Below, one piece after another: positions 56,300 through 64,000 of a DNA stretch of 64,000 bases. Both the position numbers and the translations under genes were made by a program. The notes beneath the pieces are model-generated. The model was not told the origin of the DNA and did not search any database. It saw only the letters and a program-made list of their open reading frames with translations. The DNA is from Harmothoe impar (lineage: Eukaryota; Annelida; Polychaeta; Phyllodocida; Polynoidae): the NCBI GenBank assembly GCA_947462335.1, contig OX381714.1, forward strand, positions 39,405,360 through 39,469,359, read 5' to 3'. How positions within the stretch are numbered: position 1 is the stretch's first letter; each line of letters opens with the position of its first letter.

Positions 56300-57766
56300 T
56301 GACTCGAGAATGGCACAAGTTCTGCTTTCGATTTTCATTGCAGACTCCCCATCGGTGGGTCGAAAATTGTAAACGTAGAAACACGCAGGCTTTTTCAATG
56401 AATACCCCCTCCTCCATAGAGAGCAATTGACCTTTTTACTCCTGCCCCCTGGTCAAGGGTCAAATTGCAACAACCCAAATCCAACTTACCGCCCCCTCCT
56501 CCATCATTTCCTAAGACCTATAGTTGCAAACTGTTTTTTTTTCAGAGCATGTTTGTGTTCGCCTGTACTGATCCTTGCACCCCATCTTGAAAATATGCTC
56601 TTGTAGAATTCCTGCTTTACCCATTGATATTCCCTCTCAGTGATTAACAGAGAATGATCAAAATTCTGATTACTATAGCCCTAAAAGTCCCACATGAAAG
56701 GCTCAGAGTATACTGGTCATGGCTCTATTCAGACTGCTACTGTCGGGGAAGCAACATTAGCCCCTTTAACTCCCCGAAGCACTAAACACTACACTTCAAG
56801 TAGTCGAAATTATGCAACTAAATGATTAGTCTGCCTCATGTAATTACAATACAAGGCATCCTAGGGGCCTATTTGGCTAAAGTTGTGCATTACTACCACT
56901 CAAGCATTTTACATTTCACTGACTGACCACGTCACAGAAACTCATTGAAAGCTGACATAATAATGGTACTTAGAAGCGATGTACCACAGTACGTTGTAGC
57001 AGGTTCCGGCCTACCCATCATTTCCCCTTTCCATATAAATGTTAGTAGTACTTCTAGTAGGGACTTCAGAAAAAATAAGAATCATTTAATTGTCAATCTT
57101 ATTTCTTCTATTATGTAGAACATAAGAAACATAATCCAAATCTTTTGGAATTTTCTTTCTATCTTATCAAAGAACCCCGACAATTATCAGATATGTGTCA
57201 ACAAAATTCACCAAGTTCCACCACACTCAAAAAGTAAACTCGTCTGCAGACTCTTCTAAGTGACAAGAGAGTGGGTCCTCTAGCTGTAGTTGTCAGATAG
57301 AAGATACACTTGGTATGTGCCAGCCCAAAACCTGACTCATGCCAGCCCTAGACTCGTCAACCAGGGTCTGATTCAGGATTTTCCCTGTAGGTGGCATCAG
57401 TATAACATGCATTCTGTATAAAGTTGGGGAATGAATTGCATAATTTCTATGTTGATTTTAATCATATTTATGGGAATACACATTCATGTTATGGAGAATC
57501 CTGAGATTTATCTATTGGGGATGCTAGAAAAGGCAAAGGAATCAATGTTTTGATATAATTGAGACAAAACAAATATGTGTAGGGCACATACACCTCTTTT
57601 GTGGTTATTTCTATGGTACAATAGCTGCAAGGAAACTCCCATTGGTATGACATCCACATATGTGTTAGCAGTCTGTAACTAAAGGGTAGAAATACTCTCA
57701 ATATAGACTTGGGGATATGGCAGGAATTCCCCTAACCTACATACCACTATGTTTGTATGAATTAGC
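56300..57766. other. Intergenic or intronic stretch with nothing recognised
   Basis: No gene, RNA or bordered repeat seen. Confidence 0.45.
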
Positions 57767-57935
57767 TACTGTGGTCGTACTTTATTTCGCTGGGTATATA
57801 TTTTCGCTATATTCACGGAAATGAAAAATCCGCGAAATTCTTGTATGCTACAGTATGGAATAAATACCCGCGAATTAGTCTTTTTTGCCACCTCAGCGAA
57901 AATTTACACCCGTGAATATAAGTACTTTCACAGTA
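57767..57935. mobile_element. TA-flanked MITE TACTGTGGTCGTACTTTATT
   Basis: The left end reads TACTGTGGTCGTACTTTATT and the right end AATATAAGTACTTTCACAGTA. Further in, ATATTTTCGC pairs with GCGAAAATTT and CCGCGAAATTC with AATACCCGCGAATT. Confidence 0.65.
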
Positions 57936-58035
57936 TTATAAACCTCAAAAATATAGACAGACATGAACAACAATTATGCCTAGGCAGAACCCAGTTAGCA
58001 CCACCTGCAGTGAAGTAGAGGTTATATTGCACAAG

Positions 58036-58257
58036 TTAACCCTCTAAGGGGTGCATAGTGCTTTAAGGTGCCATGCTCTATGTGATCATAATACATGAAT
58101 TCAGCCTTGGCAAGTATACTCGCCCAACTGTTGATTCATTTCCAAAGGTGCATGAATGCAGGCTTGGCGAATAGACTCACCAGGGCTACATTCATGCATC
58201 ATGCTGACAAAGGGATTCAAGCACATTTAAAGCAGTTTGCAGCCAATAAAGGGTTAA
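58036..58257. mobile_element. TTAA-type (piggyBac-like) MITE, best preserved copy
   Basis: Perfect TTAA on both sides (58036-58039, 58254-58257). The inner termini are CCCTCTAAGGGG and ATAAAGGG. The interior palindromes match the other copies (GCATGAATGCAGGCTTGGCG, CATTCATGCATCATG). 222 bases including the target sites. Confidence 0.75.
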
Positions 58258-60046
58258 CTATTCTGGGTTGTGAATTTGACGACATTTGACTTGTCACTTG
58301 GAGTGGGCGACTGCCTGGGCTAACATTGTCAGTTAGATGACCCTAGTCTTGTCTTGTGGGATGGTAACCGGACAGTTCATCAAATAGACAACCTTTAACT
58401 CGTTTATTTTATGACCGTCACTTTAAAGACCATAAACTCTTATTATAAGACGACCTTTTGACAAGTTTGGATCCCTTCATTTTATCAGTGCAGTACATTT
58501 TCTATATGATTGTAATCCAGATTTAGAGTGAATCTAAAAGCTGTTGGTGCTTGAGGTATGGTATTTATGTCAGGCGGGTGAGTAGGGCAGGTGTGTGGGA
58601 GGTAACAAGAGACATTTATAGGGTTTCCCCCATTTTTGATATACAATGTAACTCTTTTCATCATCAATAAAATGGGAAATGTCTCTTATCTGCAGTTACT
58701 TATGATAGGTATGGCTGGATAGCCCTTTCTCTTGACTGCATTTCTGGGTGATAATCTAACAGTAATATTTACTGAACTCTATCCATATTAGAAATCTACC
58801 ATGAGTCCAATGATTATTTGATGGATGATTGCTATCTTATTTATCTTGCAATGTTATGCAGTAATATCTTTAATTGAGAGGACATGAATAGCCAGGTGTA
58901 TATGTCTTGGGCAACGAGAAAAAAGATTCACCAATGTCAAAATAACAATGTTAAATAATTTTCTACATATCTAGGTTGAATTAATGCTGATAAGCATGGA
59001 ATCAAGATTTTTTTAATTGTTAGACATTTGGGAAGAATTCTTCTTCTGCTCTTTTCTTAACTATCCATCACTTGCACTGCATAATGTTGCTATTACCGGC
59101 AGAACTGACATGGATGATAATTTCAGGTTCTTAATTTCATTATTTAGAGAAATATGGTCCAGCATGACCTTTCCGGGCAATTACCTGACATTGTCATGTT
59201 GAGATAGTTTTTTTACTTCCTATAATCTCATCTCCCCTCAACATGCGTCATCCCTTGGCCACATCATCCCCAGTCTCGCACAGCGTCAAACCTAAAATAT
59301 TGTGTTTTTAAACTAAGATCTTTTTGACCTCCTGATTTGCCCACAAATTGTCCCCACATATTTACAGGGTAATACATATTCATACGCACTACTTTTTAAT
59401 TGCCTATAACCCAACACTAGCCAACTATATACCCCCTGTATGGGTGTATTGTTTATCAAATTTGGTGATGATATCACAAGGTAGGTGTGAAATACCATAC
59501 CTATACCATCGCCGTCCATTACACCGTAATGATTAGAATACGTCCATGTAATTGAAATACAATAATTAATAAACTCTTAGCTTGTTGTTACATGAGCAGG
59601 GAATCTAGCTAGGTATCAAGCTAGGTCAATTAAGAGCAGGTACACATGCCTGATAGTGCTATGGCCTTCCTGGGCGTCTCTAATTGCACTATCAGGTTTT
59701 GTAATTTGGCTAATTTAACGATATTATAGTAACTAAGTGTGTGTGTGTGCGTGGGGGCGGGGGGCTGCTGTTGGCTATGCATTCGCAGATCATGTCACTT
59801 ATGTAGATAGGTACATAGAGCCGACAGGAAACTTTAGCCTACAGGCATACCTTTCTACATAGGTTCATTTAATTGGATAAATATTTAACACAAATCATAA
59901 CTTAACAAACATGATACGTAATTATGCAAGCTATAAAAGAAGGTTTCATTATATAGCAAAAAATGCTTGATGAAACGTCTTCCTGCTGGTACGCAGATAG
60001 CTGGCCCCTTTTAATCAGGCCCTTTGTCATAGGCCCAGATTACCAT
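58258..60046. other. Stretch with few features
   Basis: A small hairpin at 59649-59696 (CCTGATAGTGC with GCACTATCAGG) and a (GT)n/poly-G run near 59738-59765. No gene supported. Confidence 0.45.
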
Positions 60047-60127
60047 TACCGTAAAACCTCGCGTAGAAGCCGCGGCTAGTACGCGAGTCAGATCACGAGT
60101 TAGGCTTATACGCAAGGTTTTACGGTA
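60047..60127. mobile_element. TA-flanked MITE TACCGTAAAACCTCGCGTA, short copy
   Basis: The left end reads TACCGTAAAACCTCGCGTA and the right end TACGCAAGGTTTTACGGTA. It is an 81-base internal-deletion form of the copy at 63791. Confidence 0.8.
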
Positions 60128-60261
60128 GGCCCAGGGAGACATTAGGCCAGAAAACGTCATATTACAGCATATTCCATCGACGAAATGTATGTCATTGTAA
60201 ATCATTGTACGTCATTTGGTTATTTGCACGAGTAAAACTCAGGAAATACACATTACCATTG

Positions 60262-60382
60262 GACATGTTACTAGGAAGGTTCACTATTCTCCAGAATCTC
60301 CTGTGTCTATCTTGTGTATACAGCTTGTGATTTTCCTGGGAAATACACAGGTTTCTAACTTGTGTCACTCTTGAGTTCTGTT
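60262..60382 (-). repeat. Dispersed repeat, copy 2 (inverted)
   Basis: Reverse complement of much of 55958-56075 (CTATCTTGTGTATACAGCTT, GTGTCACTCTTGAGTTCTG). Confidence 0.5.
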
Positions 60383-60797
60383 ATCTAAAGGAACAGGTTC
60401 ACCATGTAACACACTGACACACACTGGTCGTGGTTCCGTGGGAGAGATTCCCACAGTTCTGACAGTTTTCTATAAAGCATTTTAACTCGTCATGACAAAA
60501 TGTGTAATGGCATAAACCAAGATATTGGGTCATATTTCTTTCAGCCTTATTATAGCGTACTAAAATGTGGAAAAGGTGCCATATTTGTAATAGTTCTTAG
60601 AATCAACAGCCATAGCGCAATAGAGTAATGGTTTGTGCAAATCCATTTCATTCAATCAGGTTCATGTTATTCTAATAATTATATGCCTGATGAGTATTTG
60701 TAGTTCAATATGACAGACATTAATTTTCATTGAGCAAATTTACCCATAGAATGTGACAAAATTGTTGATTTGAGCATGCATATATATTGGCCGCATA

Positions 60798-62266
60798 AGG
60801 GAGCGTTCATTATTTGTGCCAGGGAGAGGGGTGTGCAAATCAGGGGGGTCTTTTTTTTAGGGGAATTCTGAGGGGGGTCTTTTTTTTTCAACCTATTCTT
60901 AGGGGGGGGTCTTTTTTTTTAACCTATTCTGAGGTGGGGTTCATTTTTTTTAGGGGTATTTATTTGGGAGGGGGTATTTTTTTACACAACGTGACGCGAA
61001 TTTCACCACACATGTCGTGCATTGGGGTCATAAAGACCGCAGAACTCTGCTAAATTTCTTGCCTACCCATCGACACTTTGAATGATTCACCACTTTTCTT
61101 TTCCTAAAACAACAATAACTGGAGAAAGAACATTAATTGAACACGAGAATAGGAGTACAGAATGTAGGAGGTCTAAACAGCAAAGCTATCAGTGTGCAGC
61201 TAGATGAATGCTATTATGGCGCCGAAATATGACAGTACGGTATCTGAAATAGTTTGGGTTAATTGGACTTTAGCCTTGCCCTATCACATTTTGGCGTCCA
61301 TATGCAAGGGTGAACTTGCCTACATGTATAGGATTGCCCCAAACTCGGGGTGCAGCTTATACCCGAGTTAGGCTTATACGCAAGGTTTTACGGTAGATCC
61401 ACAGAATTTTCTGCTGCTGATGCAACTCCTTCTGTCGCCAATTTCTAAATCTCCCTCTAAGTTCATCTTTGGCTTCAACAGAAATGAGGCATTGTATTAT
61501 TATTGCTACTCATTGCTCCTTGGCCTCATCAGAAGTTTTACAGCTCTATAGGCTATTTGGTTCTGGTCAAGTTGCTTCCGACGCTCTGCAGGGTTATCAG
61601 TGAGTTATTCATCACTATCTTAAGGCTTTACTTTTTTGGAGATAATGCATTCCCAAGCTTGGTCATACTGACCACACCATAAGTTAATTATAGAGTCACC
61701 TGGCAGGATCCAAACTGGAACTGCTGGGAAAACATCATTAGCATGATATTCACCCTACAGTGTCACATACCATAAACTTCACCCATATAGACCACGGCAA
61801 GTATGCAAGTCAGATTGCTAGTGCATCTTATAGGATCAGGACAAAGTGAAGGTACAGCCTCAAGCGGGTTTTTATCACCCTGAGCTCCCTATTTCTTACT
61901 GATCCTAGCCTTTGGAAAACCAAACTAGGTTCAAAAAGTGATCTTGTTCATTTAACTGCAAGTTATAATACCAGGATACATTAAAATGGGTAAAATTCCT
62001 AAATGTTCTTGAATGACAAGCTCAAAGTCCCTCAGAACACATCAATTAGGAGCTAATAGGCAATGTAAAATTACAAAATTTTCCATGGATCATAATATAT
62101 TTTTTTTCAACCTATTCGGAGGGGGGGGTCTTTTTCTTTTACCCATTCAGAGGGGGGGGGGGGTCTTTTTTTTTACCCATTCGGAGGGGGGGGGGTCTTT
62201 TTTTCCGACCCATTCGTTTTGCCAAACGCCCGCCCCCCTCCCTGCCATAAATAATGAGCACTCCCT
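60798..62266. mobile_element. AGGGAG-terminus element, form with insertion
   Basis: AGGGAGCGTTCATTATTTGTGCCAGGGAG at the left (key bases only) pairs with the right end CATAAATAATGAGCACTCCCT. Arrays of GGGGGGTCTTTTTTTTTACC with CCATTCGGA spacers lie at both ends in the same orientation. About 1.1 kb of unrelated DNA, including two worn TACCGTAAAACC-family copies, lies between. Confidence 0.65.
61315..61395. mobile_element. TACCGTAAAACC-family MITE, right-end fragment
   Basis: It ends GTTAGGCTTATACGCAAGG...TTTTACGGTA, matching the right half of the copy at 63791. A more worn copy of the left half lies at about 61795-61850. Confidence 0.6.
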
Positions 62267-63546
62267 AAGAAGAATGCCCTATGACATGGCTGATATGGCC
62301 AACCTGCTTGTAGTGACAGACAGCACACACACACACAGCGTACTACAAACAATAAGCCTGAACTAACTGACTCTGTCCTACCTTCATGAAAGCAAAATCT
62401 TATTATTCAAGTATTGTCTATTTCAGTTGTATTTAAAAAAATATTTTTTTTAAAAAACGACTTGATAGATACATTTATATACATATCTGATATAATCATA
62501 TGTAAACCATACATGAATTTATGAAACATACACACTGAGAAGTGGCCAAAGCAAACTACCCAAAGAGGCCAAGTGCTATCTTGTCTGACCATTTCGATGT
62601 TCTGTGTGCCAATAGGTGGAACCACTCCTTAACATGTTAAAACGCTATAGCCAGAATATCAGTAAATATTACAGTCATGTTTTTCCCATCGGCTTTAATA
62701 TCAATCCTACTTTTTAACATGTGGCACAAGGTTATTTGAGCTGGATCATTCAACACGTTCAAAGACTTGAGACCCTGATTTTGAAATGCAATTAGATGGC
62801 AGGTATCAGTATTCATGTTTCAAAGGGGTTGACAATCAGCATTAATTATCGGCCGATTACATTGAAACTGACAGAAAAAAGACATGCAACCATAGACATC
62901 TGTTGGGAAAATTAACAGTTGAAGAAAAAAAAGGGTTATGATGAGACCAAAGGTGACCACCTTTGGTTTTTGAAATTCATGCCTGTAATGGTTATCTGAT
63001 ATAATTTAGGACATACCATTGGACATGTTATATTATATGGCAGATCCTATCTATGAAGGAGGAATGATACTTTTTGCTCTTTAGGTATAAAGAAATCTTC
63101 GGTCAATATTGTAATTTAAAAAGATTAAACGCACCTAAAGTCGGCCACCTCAAGACAGGGATGGTAATAGAATCAGACGCTGGGCCCTGGGAAATATTTA
63201 AGACTAATTTAAAACCCAGTGCCTATTAATTCAGATGATAAAGGTCTGGGGGATGGGTTCAACGTTCCAGCTAGAGATGTAAAGTGTGAATCCAAGGAGG
63301 TCAACCAGCTTCTGCCACACACACATCAGCTCCTATATCATGACTTGCCAAATGTCACACCTACCTGTAGATGGAGATTTACTAACTTGAATTTGAAATT
63401 CAAATTGATTCACGGCCTCTATAGATGAGAGATACACTGGTCTTGCTTTCCATAGAGTATTGAATCAAATTGTTGCCTACGAATAATCTATACATAGGAT
63501 GATAATCTATAACCAGTCTGTTTCTATACCATTTCGTCTCATACAG
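62267..63546. other. Stretch ahead of the gene 2 coding exon
   Basis: No bordered repeats or exons seen; ordinary AT-rich DNA, probably the end of the gene 2 first intron. Confidence 0.4.
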
Positions 63547-63764
63547 GTCCAATCCGCAAGAGAATATCAGCTACCAGTGTAAGACCCACACAGCAAACAC
63601 ATTATGGATCAGCAATCTGGTAAAAACACCTTTCGACTGAATGACATCCGTCTAGCATTTGTCCTCTGCATCTGCACATTACTTCTAATTCCGGTGTGTG
63701 AAGGGGGCTGGCACCTCCAGGACCCAGATCGCTTCAGACAACTCAGTATCCAGGGCCTAAGAAG
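63547..63764 (+). CDS. Gene 2, exon with start codon and signal peptide (continues beyond the window)
   Basis: The acceptor is TTTCGTCTCATACAG (ends 63546) and the donor AAG|GTAAGT (63765). The start ATG at 63604 has A at -3 and G at +4, and no ATG precedes it in the exon. Fifty-three codons plus two bases are encoded: a basic and polar N-terminus, a hydrophobic segment L17-V31 and then CEGGWHLQDPDRFRQLSIQG. This looks like a signal peptide cleaved near residues 33-34, or a signal anchor of a type II membrane protein. I do not recognise the gene; the rest lies outside the window. Confidence 0.6.
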
Positions 63765-64000
63765 GTAAGTATTCATAGCTCTGTAAACCTCCCGTAAAAC
63801 CTCGCGTATAAGCCACGGCTAGTACGCGAATCAGATCGGTGGTGCTGCTTATAGGATCAGCCCTGGGTCAGGTACGCGAGTTTTTGCTACTATGGTAAAG
63901 TACTAAAAGTCACCATATACAGATCTCTGGTGCGGCATATAGGATCGGCCCAAAGTCGGGTGCAGCTTATACGCGAGTTAGGCTTGTATGCAAGGTTTTA
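63765..64000 (+). other. Start of the next intron of gene 2, mostly a MITE
   Basis: From the donor GTAAGT to the window end. Nearly all of it is a copy of the TACCGTAAAACC hairpin family, cut by the window edge. Confidence 0.55.
63791..64000. mobile_element. TACCGTAAAACC-family MITE, long copy cut by the window end
   Basis: It starts CCCGTAAAACCTCGCGTATA and proceeds through GCTAGTACGCGAATCAGATC to GTTAGGCTTGTATGCAAGG at the window end. Two internal GCTTATAGGATC/GCATATAGGATC segments. More complete than the other copies. Confidence 0.7.

Noticed and set aside
62013..62366. 117-codon frame with GGG-FF repeats
   Set aside because: Translation of the poly-G/poly-T arrays of an AGGGAG-type element.

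Overview
This window is nuclear DNA from an animal, most likely a marine invertebrate; I cannot place it more precisely. The evidence is spliceosomal introns with GT...AG borders (one of about 23.7 kb), vertebrate-like promoter motifs (TATA, ETS, NRF1, CRE, CCAAT), and long AT-rich intron and intergenic DNA filled with many small non-autonomous DNA transposons (MITEs and foldback elements), microsatellites and tRNA-like repeats. There is no operon structure, Shine-Dalgarno context, phage or CRISPR.

Layout. 1-4600 is low-complexity 5' flank with triplet and tetranucleotide repeats and a strong + strand excess of the hexamer CTGGAG. A promoter region at about 4600-4880 leads into gene 1 (+ strand), whose eight coding exons lie at 4882-5866, 29579-29761, 31366-31511, 34420-34575, 34786-34929, 35498-35749, 36622-36772 and 37445-37682. 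All phases agree and the exons join into one 751-codon frame. The product has about 260 residues of Ser/Pro/Gly/Ala-rich disordered N-terminus, four tandem modules of predicted strand-helix-strand-strand pattern, an 11-residue run of Lys/Arg and one C-terminal membrane helix, so it looks like a tail-anchored membrane protein. I do not recognise the family. Intron positions and phases are shared between modules, which indicates internal duplication. Downstream, 37683-43920 is poor in repeats and probably holds a long 3' UTR.

44-53 kb and 54-63 kb are intergenic or intronic DNA crowded with mobile elements. A second + strand gene probably begins with a non-coding exon near 53583-53699 behind CRE and CCAAT motifs. 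It continues at 63547-63764, where an ATG in good context opens a signal-peptide-like sequence that runs out of the window after a clean splice donor.

The mobile DNA falls into families: TTAA-flanked piggyBac-like MITEs with GCATCATG-rich palindromes; TA-flanked mariner/pogo-like hairpins with termini such as TACCGTA or TACAGTGAAAC; elements ending in AGGGAG...CTCCCT with poly-G arrays; and foldback elements whose interiors are arrays of short palindromes built on GTCA/TGAC, CTGTA/TACAG or TGTGTT. The most interesting observations are the four-module gene with repeated intron positions, the palindrome-array elements, and two inverted copies of an element carrying tRNA-like cloverleaves. All coordinates were read by eye, so repeat borders may be off by a few bases.
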